From: a bacterium
Lineage (GTDB): Bacteria; ARS69
Length of the DNA stretch: 15,437 nt
Direction of reading: 5' to 3'
Assembly (NCBI GenBank): GCA_025774805.1
Contig: JALGZR010000092.1
Coordinates: forward strand, 1-15,437
The notes beneath the pieces were generated by a model. It was not told where the DNA came from, made no database searches, and saw only the letters and a program-made list of their open reading frames with translations. Below, one piece after another: positions 1-7,331 of this stretch. The translations under genes were made by a program, and so were the position numbers. Numbering within the stretch: the stretch's first letter is position 1; each line of letters starts with the position of its first letter.

Positions 1-1229
1 TACACGTCCGGAGAGTAGATGTGCTGGAGAATCCTCCGATATCCGTCGCGCAAGACGTCCATGTCCATGCGGGGGATGATGTTCGTGGATCCGTCCACGT
101 TGTCTCCCGTGAACTGTCCGAGAAGCCGTCCCTCTTTCTGGAGCCGCTGGTACAGCCGCGTGCCGTGGGGGGCCTGCAGCAGACCGACCATTGCCGTCAC
201 GATTCCGCTCTTCTGGATGAAGTCGATCTGACGCTGGAAGATGGAAGGGGTGTCGCAGTCGAATCCCACGATGAACCCGCCCTGGACCTGCATCCCCGCC
301 CGCTGGATCCTCTTGACGTCCTCCACGAGATCCCGCCGGCGGTTCTGCTTCTTGCTGCACTCGGCGAGGCTTCCCTCGTCCGGGGTCTCGATGCCCACGA
401 ACACCGTGTCGAATCCCGCACGGGTCATCATGTCCATCAACTCCTCGTCATCGGCGAGGTCGATGGACGCCTCGGTATAGAACGGGATCCCTCCCCTCCT
501 CTTCTGCCACTCGATGAGGGCCGGAAGGAGCTCGGTGCGGAGCTGCCGCTTGTTACCGATCAAGTTGTCGTCCACGAAGAAGACGCGTTCCCTCCAGCCG
601 AGCTCCCACAGGTAGTCGAGCTCCGCCACGATCTGCCCCGCGGTCTTCAGGCGGGGACGATGACCGAAGAGCGAGGTCACGTTGCAGAACTCGCAGTGGA
701 ACGGGCAGCCCCGGGAGTACTGGATGCTCATCGAGGCGTAGCGATCGAGGCGCGCGAGCTCCCACGCGGGGATCGGGGTGGACCGGACGTCGGGGAACTC
801 GGTGGATCGATAGATGGGTCGAGCGCACCCCTTCTGCAGATCCTCGAGAAACGGGGGAAGGGTGGACTCCGCCTCGTCCAGAACGAAGTGGTCGACTCCA
901 TCGAACGAGTGGTGCTCGCTGGTGAAGAGAGGTCCCCCCGCCACGATGCGAACGCCCGCTCGCCGACAGCGGGCGATGACGCGTCGGGCGGACTCTCTCT
1001 GAACGGTCATTCCGCTGACGAAGACGCAATCCGCCCATGCGAGGTCCTTCTCGGTGAGCTTCGACACGTTGAGATCGACGAGCCGTCGATTCCACTCGGG
1101 CGGCAGCATCGCCCCGACGGTCAACAGGCCCAGTGGAGGGAGTGAAGCCCGCTTCCGGATGAACTTCAGCGTGTGCTTGAAACTCCAGAACGTGTCCGGA
1201 AACTCGGGACTGATGAGAAGGACGTTCAC
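1..1229 (-). CDS. B12-binding domain radical SAM protein (DUF4070 type), 3' end cut by window
   Basis: The minus frame is open from the left edge up to a GTG at 1229-1227, giving 409 visible residues and no stop. The N-terminus (VNVLLISPEF..DTFWSFKH, then PPLGLLTVGAMLP) is the usual opening of cobalamin-binding radical SAM enzymes of the HpnR/DUF4070 group. The [4Fe-4S] motif is CX3CX2C at C175, C179 and C182 (SRGCPFHCEFCN). It is followed by the family hallmarks VDDNLIGN, a TEAS-type strand, VFVGIETP, GGFIVGFD and MVGLLQAP. Residues 1-130 would form the B12 fold and about 165-370 the SAM barrel; most of the C-terminal domain lies outside the window. Members methylate or rearrange unactivated carbons (HpnR does C-3 hopanoid methylation), but the substrate here cannot be read. 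The GTG was chosen because GGGAGGAAG lies 8 nt upstream and the protein then begins where homologues begin. The frame stays open to an ATG at 1391, but that 54-residue Arg/Pro-rich extension looks unreal. Confidence 0.88.
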   Translation of the reverse strand, partial: MNVLLISPEFPDTFWSFKHTLKFIRKRASLPPLGLLTVGAMLPPEWNRRLVDLNVSKLTEKDLAWADCVFVSGMTVQRESARRVIARCRRAGVRIVAGGPLFTSEHHSFDGVDHFVLDEAESTLPPFLEDLQKGCARPIYRSTEFPDVRSTPIPAWELARLDRYASMSIQYSRGCPFHCEFCNVTSLFGHRPRLKTAGQIVAELDYLWELGWRERVFFVDDNLIGNKRQLRTELLPALIEWQKRRGGIPFYTEASIDLADDEELMDMMTRAGFDTVFVGIETPDEGSLAECSKKQNRRRDLVEDVKRIQRAGMQVQGGFIVGFDCDTPSIFQRQIDFIQKSGIVTAMVGLLQAPHGTRLYQRLQKEGRLLGQFTGDNVDGSTNIIPRMDMDVLRDGYRRILQHIYSPDV

Positions 1230-1757
1230 CCGGAGCCCTTCCTCCCGCAGAACACCGCCGGCTCCGGTGAGAGCGAGGGGCCGCCCAAACGCGGCGCTCT
1301 CGGAGAGGGGGCAGGCATGCGGGGACCTCTTCGACTGACGTTGCCGCCGCCGAGCCGCGCCGTCAAGGAAACCGTGCCGGGGGTCCGACATGGGGGATGA
1401 CGGCCGCTCCGGTCCCAGATGCGAACTCTCTTATCACCTGGCGGGCGGGGCCGGGTCTGCGCATTCTCCCCAAATCGGGTGAGGCGGGCGCCGAAGAATC
1501 CAAGTTTTCGTCAAGGTCGACTAGAGTTCACCCCACCGCCCGGTCTACCATGAAGTGCGCCGAATTCGGAGACCCGGTGATCTTCCCGGGGTGAGCTCGC
1601 TTTCGGCCCGGACTCGCACACTGGAACCGCATCGTGACCGAGTTCTCGGAATTTCCTTGTCAGGCCCGGGTCTACGACGCCGCCTCCGGAGGGCATCCTG
1701 ACCCGTCCAGCAACCGATCTTCGCCCGCCTCGATTCCTTTCACCTCGATGAGATCGA
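1230..1757. other. Intergenic region between divergent radical SAM and sugar transferase genes
   Basis: This 528-base gap separates two divergently transcribed genes, so both promoters should lie here. I see no convincing -35/-10 pair. A TTGACG hexamer reads on the minus strand at 1514-1509 but has no acceptable -10 partner. A perfect 10-bp palindrome, CCGAATTCGG, sits at 1560-1569 and could be an operator or chance. Short open frames at 1397-1594 (plus) and 1511-1696 (minus) have no recognisable motifs and are not called. Confidence 0.4.
1238..1246 (-). promoter_or_regulatory. Ribosome binding site deciding the radical SAM start
   Basis: GGGAGGAAG on the minus strand lies 8 nt before the GTG at 1229. 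It supports this start over the upstream in-frame ATG at 1391. Confidence 0.7.
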
Positions 1758-2516
1758 ATGTCAAATACGCCCCTTGATCAGTGCCTGGTCCGAGATGATC
1801 CACCGAAGCGCTCCGGCCGTCCCAGGTCCCCCGGACGATTGCCAGCCCGTGTTCCTCGAGAGATTCCCGCGATCCCTTCCGGGCTGGAGAGCATCCCTCG
1901 ATCCAAGCGGATCGTGGACGTCGCAGCCGCGATCGTGATGTTTCCCATCTTCCTGATCGCGATTCCCTTCATGTGGGTCCGCGGAAGGATGAAGGGGCTC
2001 TCGGGTCTCTTCTTCCGACAGGAGCGGATCGGTTGGAGGGGTCAGCGGTTCCGCGTTCTCAAATTCCGAACCATGAATGAGGGGACAAACGGGCACCCGC
2101 CGAACGGCGTGCTGACATTCGCCCGGCGGATCGGTGTCGACGAGCTTCCCCAGGTTATCCACCTGCTTCAGGGGCGCATGTCGTGCGTGGGACCCCGACC
2201 GCTCGTTCCCGGGGACCTGCAGGACTGCCTTCCGGAAGAGGTTCGCCTCCGCCAATCGGTTCTTCCCGGGATGGCGGGGCTCTCCCAGATCGCCGGAGCG
2301 TTCCGATCGCGCCGCGGTCGGTTGAGCCGCGACCTGATGGACCGCGACCTCTGGTACGTCCGTAATCGTTCCCTGGGACTGGATCTCCGCATTCTCGGGA
2401 GCACGTTCGTCTATGTGATCACGTTCGGAAGGTCGCGCGTCGCGTGGCTTCCCCAACCGCCCCGTCGCGAGCGGGATCCCGTCGTATCCACGGGGGCCGA
2501 CGCGGGTACGGGCTAG
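1758..2516 (+). CDS. Bacterial sugar transferase (undecaprenyl-phosphate sugar phosphotransferase, PglC-like core)
   Basis: The 252-residue product has the monotopic phosphoglycosyl transferase layout: a basic Pro-rich N-terminus (1-48), one hydrophobic re-entrant helix (about 53-74, starting SKRIVDV), the KFRTM motif at 102-106, DELPQ at 128-132, GPRPL at 145-149 and a PGMAGLSQIAG segment at 170-180. Asp128-Glu129 correspond to the catalytic Asp-Glu dyad known from PglC. The enzyme would move a sugar-1-phosphate from a UDP-sugar to undecaprenyl phosphate at the inner membrane, starting a glycan for polysaccharide or protein glycosylation. It lacks the multi-TM N-terminal domain of WbaP-type enzymes, so it is the small form. 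The sugar specificity is unknown. The ATG at 1758 has only a weak GAG upstream, so the exact start is less certain. It converges on the GT-C gene and shares four bases (CTAG) at the stops. Confidence 0.85.
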   Translation: MSNTPLDQCLVRDDPPKRSGRPRSPGRLPARVPREIPAIPSGLESIPRSKRIVDVAAAIVMFPIFLIAIPFMWVRGRMKGLSGLFFRQERIGWRGQRFRVLKFRTMNEGTNGHPPNGVLTFARRIGVDELPQVIHLLQGRMSCVGPRPLVPGDLQDCLPEEVRLRQSVLPGMAGLSQIAGAFRSRRGRLSRDLMDRDLWYVRNRSLGLDLRILGSTFVYVITFGRSRVAWLPQPPRRERDPVVSTGADAGTG

Positions 2517-4612
2517 CCCCCGGAGGTCTCCGGGGCCGCTCCCAGAGCGATCAGTCGCGCGGCGGCTTGGGCGTGGGCCGGGGCGATTCGCAGCGCCGTT
2601 CGGAACTGCTCCACCGCCTCGGGCGTGCGCCCGAGTCCCTCCAGTGCCAACCCCAGCCCGAAGTGCGCGTCCGAGATCGGGCGGCTGACGCCGGCCTCGC
2701 GGGCCAGGTTCACGACATCGTCGAGGGACGGCGGAGGGGCGAGGGCGTCGGGGTCGAGGCAGCGCGGTCCGTTGAGGTACTGCCGGCCGCGAAAGCGAAG
2801 CCCCCCCACCTTCCACCGCACCATGATCTCCCCCCCGAACCCGATGGCCGCCTCCGAGGTCGGATTGTTTCGGAGAATCGTTCTCATCTCTTCCAGCAGA
2901 CAGCCATAGGAAGCTGTCGCCAAGTAGGCGCGACCGAGCCTCAGGCGATACTCGTCCTCCATGACGTCGGCATAGGATCTCCCGGTCGCGCGGAGATGGC
3001 TCTCCAGCCTCGGGAGGATCCGGTCGAGCTCACCGGGGTCGACCGTGCGTTTCCACGGACGGTAGGGGCCGCGCGGCGGGCGGATTCGGGGAGACGATTC
3101 GTCGGCGAATGCATCCCGGGGCACGTCGTACTCGAACCACGTGTAGGCGATCTGCCGCACCGGCTCGAACCGCTTCAGCCAGAGAAATGCCTGGGGTCCG
3201 CCAAGCCCGTATGAACCGTAGAGCGCGCTCGCCTTGACGAGAATGCGTCCCGTCGCGGGACGAAAGGGGTCCGGATTGATCCGGACCTCATCCTCCGACC
3301 CGGCCAGGTACTCCTCGAGATACCGGTCGTTCTGCCCGAGATCGAAGTTCGATCCGATCAGCACCCGGTGCCCGTTCGTCGGCCCCCCCGCGAGCTCGTT
3401 GAAGTGGGAGAGATGGTGCGGGGCGTGGATCGCGATCGAGGCGGCCATCCAGACCGCGAGGAGTCCGAGGACGGCCCTCCCCGCCCTCCACCGTGCCAGC
3501 ACCGCGGCCCCGTGCCCGGCGATCAGGAACAAGAACGGATAGATCATGAGAACGTGACGGAGGCCGATGTTGAGCCTCGAAATCATTGCGGCGCCGAGGA
3601 ACGCCGCGGCCGGGACGAGGCCGTAGGCGAGGATCCGGCGGCTCCTTGTTGCGAAGAGACCCGCGGCCAGGAGAAGGAGGGTGGGGATCGGCGTCTTCAC
3701 GAACACCGCGACCGGAAAGTAATACCACCACCCCTTGGCGGAGTACTCCCCGTTGAGGTAGGCGATCTGGCCCGTCGGGAGCTCGCCGGTCGCGTGTCGC
3801 AGCTTCATCCGGAGTGCCCGAAGGAAGAGCGGGGGCACGATCTCACCGCCCCCGGAGAGTGGGGAGTGCCAGAAGACGACGTGCAGCACGATCCACGGAA
3901 TGACGACGACGGCGGCCCAGGACCATTGCGGGCGGGGACGCGTCCAGCGTCCCGCCTCCAGGCTCGGCCCCAGGATCAGGCCGAGAGCGACCAGGGGAAC
4001 GAGCAGAAAGCCCTGGACTTTCGTCGCCATCGCCGCGCCGAGGGCGAGACCCAGGACGGACATACGAATCCACGAGGGCCGCCGAACGGCCGCCCGGAGC
4101 GCGACCCAGGTCGCCAGGGTGAAGAACGCTAGCGGAAAGTCGATCGTGGCCAGAGCCCCGTGAGCGAGCATGTTCGGGGAGAGGGCGAAGAGGATGATCG
4201 CGAACAGGGCGGCGAGACGCCCGCTCACCCCCGCTGCGAATCGATAGAGAAGAAGACCGAGCCCGACTCCCAGGAGCAGCGACGGAAGTCGGAAGAGAGC
4301 GAGGTGCTGCTCCGTGAACGGCTCGTACTCGAGGCCGAGAAGGACGACCGGGAGCGCCATGAGGGCCTGCGCCAGCGGGAAGTTGCCGATGCCCCCGGAA
4401 TACTCCCCCGTCCGCAGATAGAGGTATCCGGCGGTGGTGTGACCCCCGATCTCGTCACTGACCGCCGAGTTGCGAAGGGCGGCGTGGAGTCCGAGAAGAA
4501 AGAAGGCGATCAGCAGAGCCGCGACGAGGAGGGGGACGATCCGCCGGCCTTCCCCCTCACCCGGCGCGACCGCAGCGGTCGAGACGGGCGATCGCCTGTG
4601 GGGAAGAGGCAT
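2513..4612 (-). CDS. GT-C membrane glycosyltransferase (PMT/ArnT-like, GT39 type) with C-terminal TPR
   Basis: This 699-residue multi-pass membrane protein has hydrophobic segments from about residue 25 to 395. Family marks are an acidic SDE at 52-54 in the first periplasmic loop (usual catalytic Asp position), a second loop with SPNMLAHGALATIDFP (D158), the GWWYYFPVAVFVKTPIP block at 294-310, a Leu-Asn-Ile-Gly-Leu-Arg-His stretch at 347-353, and HFNELAGGP plus SNFDLGQ at 403-427, where relatives usually have SN-x-DWGQ. GT-C enzymes of this clan transfer a sugar from a polyprenyl-phosphate carrier to lipid, glycan or protein on the outer face of the inner membrane. After a soluble middle region, residues about 648-690 form at least one TPR unit (HFGLGLALEGLGRTPEAVEQ). 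No clear Shine-Dalgarno precedes the ATG at 4612. The convergent sugar transferase suggests a shared glycan pathway, but co-regulation is not shown. Confidence 0.82.
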   Translation of the reverse strand: MPLPHRRSPVSTAAVAPGEGEGRRIVPLLVAALLIAFFLLGLHAALRNSAVSDEIGGHTTAGYLYLRTGEYSGGIGNFPLAQALMALPVVLLGLEYEPFTEQHLALFRLPSLLLGVGLGLLLYRFAAGVSGRLAALFAIILFALSPNMLAHGALATIDFPLAFFTLATWVALRAAVRRPSWIRMSVLGLALGAAMATKVQGFLLVPLVALGLILGPSLEAGRWTRPRPQWSWAAVVVIPWIVLHVVFWHSPLSGGGEIVPPLFLRALRMKLRHATGELPTGQIAYLNGEYSAKGWWYYFPVAVFVKTPIPTLLLLAAGLFATRSRRILAYGLVPAAAFLGAAMISRLNIGLRHVLMIYPFLFLIAGHGAAVLARWRAGRAVLGLLAVWMAASIAIHAPHHLSHFNELAGGPTNGHRVLIGSNFDLGQNDRYLEEYLAGSEDEVRINPDPFRPATGRILVKASALYGSYGLGGPQAFLWLKRFEPVRQIAYTWFEYDVPRDAFADESSPRIRPPRGPYRPWKRTVDPGELDRILPRLESHLRATGRSYADVMEDEYRLRLGRAYLATASYGCLLEEMRTILRNNPTSEAAIGFGGEIMVRWKVGGLRFRGRQYLNGPRCLDPDALAPPPSLDDVVNLAREAGVSRPISDAHFGLGLALEGLGRTPEAVEQFRTALRIAPAHAQAAARLIALGAAPETSGG

Positions 4613-4705
4613 GGCGGGACTCGTCGGGAGGAGTGGAGCCGGCCCGGAGGGACCGGCAGCCGACCGCGGGCCATTCTAGGGGCGGTATCGGAGCGTCGCA
4701 ACAGG

Positions 4706-4776
4706 CTAGCCTGCGTGTATCACGGGACTCGACACGAGGCAGCGGCCCGCCGCACCCCGTGAGGAATGCAGGCTAG
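4706..4776 (+). repeat. Structured palindromic repeat, copy A
   Basis: This 71-nt element runs from CTAG to CTAG. The outer arms CTAGCCTGC (4706-4714) and GCAGGCTAG (4768-4776) pair perfectly. A 5-nt poorly paired segment follows, then TCACGGG (4720-4726) pairs with CCCGTGA (4756-4762). Inside are two small hairpins: CTCG-ACA-CGAG (4728-4738) and GCGGC-CC-GCCGC (4742-4753). Together they make a three-way junction. Copy B (8803-8873) has the same length and layout and shares GGCAGCGGC and GCCGC in the same orientation. The element lies between the divergent GT-C and mutM genes, ending 12 bases before the mutM start. No target duplication is evident. A REP/BIME- or MITE-like element is the closest known category; I cannot assign a named family. 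Confidence 0.8.
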
Positions 4777-4779
4777 AAT
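4774..4779 (+). promoter_or_regulatory. Possible -10 element of mutM formed at the edge of repeat A
   Basis: TAGAAT (one change from TATAAT) ends 9 nt before the mutM ATG. Its first three bases are the end of repeat A. Transcription would begin at or just before the start codon, fitting a leaderless mRNA and the lack of a Shine-Dalgarno near the ATG. No good -35 hexamer is seen. This is inference only. Confidence 0.3.
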
Positions 4780-4788
4780 GGGTCCGCC

Positions 4789-5613
4789 ATGCCCGAGCTG
4801 CCCGAAGTCGAGACCATCGCCCGGGGACTGCGCCCCGTCGTCGAGGGAGCGGCCATCGCCGGCGTCGATATCCGCCGACCGGACTATGTCCGGTGTCTTC
4901 CGCCTTCGACGGCCGCGGACCTGGCCGGCCGGAGAATCTCGCGGGTCGGTCGTCACGGAAAGAGACTCATCCTCGAGCTGTCTCCCCCCGGAGAGATCGT
5001 CGTTCACTTCGGCATGAGCGGAAGGCTCCTGGTCGCGGGAATCCGGAACCGGATCGCCCCCCACACCCATCTCCGCCTGAGGCTTCGGGGACGCCGCCGT
5101 GAGCTTCGCGTGTGCGACCCGCGACGGTTCGGGGCGGTGTGGATTCGCTCCCGACCGAACGGCAACGCCGCGGCCGGGTCGGAACCCCCCCCGCTCGGCC
5201 CCGATGCGCTCGCGGTCCGCCTTCCGGCGTTCCGGAACCTCCTGGCGCGCCCCCGTCAGATCAAGGCCCTTCTTCTCGATCAACAAGCCATTGCCGGACT
5301 CGGCAATATCTACTGCGACGAGGCCCTCTTCGCTGCGTGCATCCATCCCGCGACGCGGGCGGCGAGACTCGAGGAGGACGAGACCCGCCGTCTTCTCCTC
5401 GTTCTGCGGAGAATCCTCCGGACCGCGATTCGGCACGGCGGATCGACTCTGAGGGATTACCGGGACTTGCGCGGCCGGCCCGGCGCGTTTCGGCGACACC
5501 ACCGGGTGTACGGTCGGACCGGGCAGCCCTGTCCGCAGTGTGAAACTGCGATCGTCCGCCTGATCGTGGCCGGGCGCTCCTCGCACGTCTGCCCGCGCTG
5601 TCAGACAGAGTGA
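4789..5613 (+). CDS. mutM: Formamidopyrimidine-DNA glycosylase / AP lyase
   Basis: The 274-residue length is typical of Fpg. It begins MPELPEVET, so after Met removal the catalytic Pro and the following Glu are in place. K58 (GRHGKRL), M76 (FGMSG) and R112/R113-F114 (CDPRRFG) match the conserved lysine and the Met/Arg/Phe wedge that fills the space of the flipped base. The helix-two-turn-helix carries GLGNIYCDEAL at 170-180. The C-terminal zinc finger is CX2CX16CX2C (C248, C251, C268, C271) with the conserved GRSSHVCPRC end. The enzyme removes 8-oxoguanine and FapyG from DNA and cuts the strand by beta/delta elimination. It stands alone on the plus strand. The start is fixed by the invariant N-terminus although no ribosome binding site is visible, and repeat A lies immediately upstream. 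Confidence 0.97.
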   Translation: MPELPEVETIARGLRPVVEGAAIAGVDIRRPDYVRCLPPSTAADLAGRRISRVGRHGKRLILELSPPGEIVVHFGMSGRLLVAGIRNRIAPHTHLRLRLRGRRRELRVCDPRRFGAVWIRSRPNGNAAAGSEPPPLGPDALAVRLPAFRNLLARPRQIKALLLDQQAIAGLGNIYCDEALFAACIHPATRAARLEEDETRRLLLVLRRILRTAIRHGGSTLRDYRDLRGRPGAFRRHHRVYGRTGQPCPQCETAIVRLIVAGRSSHVCPRCQTE

Positions 5614-5702
5614 TGCACGGCCGTCACGACACCCCCACGGGCTCAGGCCGGACCCCACGTCGCGAGGAGGTCCGTGAGCCGGAAGGGATTCCTTCGAGAG
5701 GT

Positions 5703-5768
5703 CGGCGGGGAGCCGCCGGCATGGAGCCGAGGAAACGGGACGGGGCTCCCGCGGGCCGCTTCGCCCGC
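5703..5768. terminator. Two GC hairpins between convergent mutM and lipoprotein genes
   Basis: CGGCGG-GGAG-CCGCCG (5703-5718) and GCGGGC-CGCTTC-GCCCGC (5751-5768) each have a perfect 6-bp stem. They lie in the 183-base gap between two convergent genes, where a two-way terminator is expected. No T-run follows either one, so the role is uncertain and could simply reflect high GC. Confidence 0.3.
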
Positions 5769-5796
5769 CGGGGCCCCGCCGGTGGCTCGCTTCGGA

Positions 5797-6129
5797 TCAG
5801 TCGAACGCCTTCTTCGCCGCGTCGAACGCTTCCTTGAGCGCAGGGGTCTCCGAGACGGTCTTCATCATCTCGTCGAACTTCTCCTTCGTGATCCCCTTCT
5901 CTTCGAGGATCTCCTGAATGCGGCCGGGCTCTTTCTCGATGGCGGCCGCGATCTCGGCGAGCTCGCGAACCTTCTCCGTCGAGAGCTCCGCCAGCTCGGA
6001 GACGGCGCCTTCAACCTTCTCCGCGGCCGATTGCGTGGCATCTTCGGGTGTCGAGTCGCCCGCACAGGCGGTCAGCCCCAGAAGGGCGCCAAAACAGAGA
6101 ACCGCGATCACTTTCCGGTACACGCTCAT
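5797..6129 (-). CDS. Small helical lipoprotein of unknown function
   Basis: The 110-residue product begins MSVYRKVIAV with a short basic n-region, a hydrophobic stretch (7-19) and a lipobox LTAC with the lipidated Cys at 22. The mature part is almost wholly alpha-helical and charged: residues 33-75 (Glu/Ala-rich, EKVRELAEIAAAIEKEP) look coiled-coil-like, and 76-110 form a further helical unit (ILEEKGITKEKFDEM). I do not recognise a family. The open frame extends 20 codons further to 6189, but GGAGG at 6136-6140 sits 6 nt before the ATG at 6129, and only this start gives a proper signal peptide. It follows the DUF4197 gene by 56 bases on the same strand, so the two are probably co-transcribed and both products likely sit in the periplasm or on a membrane. 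Confidence 0.8.
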   Translation of the reverse strand: MSVYRKVIAVLCFGALLGLTACAGDSTPEDATQSAAEKVEGAVSELAELSTEKVRELAEIAAAIEKEPGRIQEILEEKGITKEKFDEMMKTVSETPALKEAFDAAKKAFD

Positions 6130-6135
6130 GGGTAT

Positions 6136-6140
6136 CCTCC
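6136..6140 (-). promoter_or_regulatory. Ribosome binding site deciding the small lipoprotein start
   Basis: GGAGG on the minus strand lies 6 nt before the ATG at 6129. It favours the start that gives a lipoprotein signal peptide over the longer open frame. Confidence 0.75.
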
Positions 6141-6185
6141 CTTCGGCTCTGGACGGTCCTCGGATCTCTCGGGTTCCGGGTTCCT

Positions 6186-6971
6186 TCACTCCGGTGAAGA
6201 TCGCGCCGTGCTCGAGAACACGGTCTGCAGAAGCTTGGTCGTCCGCGCTACGGGATCGTCTCGAATCCTCTTCTCCTCCTGGCCCAAGACGGTGAACAGC
6301 CCGTCCAGGGCTCTCTGCGTCACATAGTCGTCGGGGTCGAACTCCGGCTCCGTGGTGAGTGGGAGTGCAAGGTATCCCTGCAGCACCCGGTCATAGAGGC
6401 GATAGACGCCCACGTCGGAGAGCTTGTCGATCACGATGGGCCGAAACCGCGTTCTCAGCTCGTCCTCCGTCCGGTTCCGGAAGTACTCCGTGGCGGCGGT
6501 GTCATGGCCGCGCAGGATACCGAACGCGTCCGTGAGCGTCATCGAGGTAATGGCGCCGACGAAAACGTCCAGGGCCTCTCCCGAGGCCTTCTCCGCGGCC
6601 CGGTTCATGGCCAGCTCGAACTCGTCGACGGTGCCTCCGAGGCCCACGCTCCGGAGGGTGCGGGAGACGGGTTGCAGCTGGTCGGGAAGTGGAATGCGAA
6701 TGAGAGGATTGCCCGCGTATCCATCGAGTCGTGAGGTGGAGGCCACCGTCCGGTCGGTGCCCACACGAAGCGCCTCCTTCAGCCCGGCGACCACGGTCCT
6801 CTCGTCGACGACCACCCCCCCCTCGGAATCCGATCCGAGGATCCGTTCGAGAGAGAAGGGGTCGACACTCGCGCACCCCGCCCCCAGGAGAGCGGCCGCT
6901 CCGAGAAGGACGGGGGGGGCGGCCCCGACAGAGGAGATCCGCAGACGATTGCGGGTCCGTCGAGCCGGCAT
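6186..6971 (-). CDS. DUF4197 family exported protein
   Basis: The 261-residue product fits DUF4197 along its whole length: an early GLKEAL motif, GYAGNPLIRIPLP (84-96), the helical stretch FELAMNRAAEKA, AITSMTLTDAFGILRG followed by DTAATEYF, a YVTQRALDGLF block, and the C-terminal EEKRIRDDPVARTTKLLQTVF. The biochemical role of this family is unknown. The N-terminus is basic (MPARRTRNRL) with a hydrophobic stretch ending LLGAGC, so C33 could be lipidated, although the Leu is at -4 and the lipobox is imperfect; signal peptidase I cleavage is the alternative. The ATG at 6971 was chosen over a GTG at 7004 because AGGAG lies 7 nt before it at 6979-6983. It is probably the first gene of a two-gene operon with the small lipoprotein. 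Confidence 0.9.
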   Translation of the reverse strand: MPARRTRNRLRISSVGAAPPVLLGAAALLGAGCASVDPFSLERILGSDSEGGVVVDERTVVAGLKEALRVGTDRTVASTSRLDGYAGNPLIRIPLPDQLQPVSRTLRSVGLGGTVDEFELAMNRAAEKASGEALDVFVGAITSMTLTDAFGILRGHDTAATEYFRNRTEDELRTRFRPIVIDKLSDVGVYRLYDRVLQGYLALPLTTEPEFDPDDYVTQRALDGLFTVLGQEEKRIRDDPVARTTKLLQTVFSSTARSSPE

Positions 6972-7278
6972 CCTCTTTCTCCTCTCGGGTCGTCGGACGG
7001 CCACCCGGGCCGTGCGCGGGACCGCCCGGCCACCCGATCACTCGGCGGGTGGTTCTCCTCGCGGCGAATCCTGAACCGGAGGGAGCAATCGGACAAGGGC
7101 CGATTTCGCGAGGTCGGGGGAGAGCCGACTCCCGTCAGGATCGGGGGATTCGGGGCGAAACCGAGGCCTTGCCGGTGCCGATGTGTGACAAGGAGCGCTC
7201 CGAGGAGGGCCTATGGGCCCATGACGGAATCCACGCAGTCCCTGCGTCCGGTCCCCGGTTCGACGATTTCCGCAAAAC
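6972..7278. other. Intergenic region between divergent DUF4197 and beta-barrel genes
   Basis: This stretch lies upstream of both divergent genes. The only structure I see is the small stem GGGCC-TATG-GGCCC near 7207-7220. A short open frame at 7185-7373 runs through into the leader of the next gene and has no protein features, so it is not called. No clear promoter for the DUF4197 gene was recognised. Confidence 0.35.
6979..6983 (-). promoter_or_regulatory. Ribosome binding site deciding the DUF4197 start
   Basis: AGGAG on the minus strand lies 7 nt before the ATG at 6971. It selects that start over the GTG 11 codons upstream. Confidence 0.7.
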
Positions 7279-7319
7279 TTGACAAGGATTGCCAAGTTGC
7301 CGCTCGAATGATGGTCGAA
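7279..7319 (+). promoter_or_regulatory. Candidate promoter/operator of the beta-barrel gene
   Basis: A perfect -35-like TTGACA lies at 7279-7284, but no good -10 is found 16-18 nt downstream (GCTCGA at 17). The hexamer is part of a dyad, ACTTG with CAAGT 12 nt later. A second dyad, ATGAT with ATCAT, follows at about 7308-7325. Either could bind a regulator. The evidence is motif-level only. Confidence 0.3.
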
Positions 7320-7331
7320 CGATCATGGCCA

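Noticed and set aside
21-1145. 374-codon open frame on the plus strand
   Set aside because: It is antisense to the radical SAM gene, which shows cluster-binding cysteines and family motifs on the minus strand.
1230-1391. N-terminal extension of the radical SAM protein to an ATG at 1391
   Set aside because: The extra 54 residues are Arg/Pro/Ala-rich and lie outside the conserved start of the family. The GTG at 1229 has a good ribosome binding site.
2511-2520. GGGCTAGCCC as a degraded copy of the palindromic repeat
   Set aside because: Only the GGCTAGCC centre matches the repeat edge. No CTGCAT or TCAC segments follow, and the bases are explained by two overlapping stop codons.
1761-2816. 351-codon open frame on the minus strand
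   Set aside because: It is antisense to the sugar transferase and overlaps the end of the GT-C gene. It shows no motifs.
7240-7275. tRNA-like GGTTCGA segment
   Set aside because: No acceptor or anticodon stem can be formed around it and no CCA end is present.
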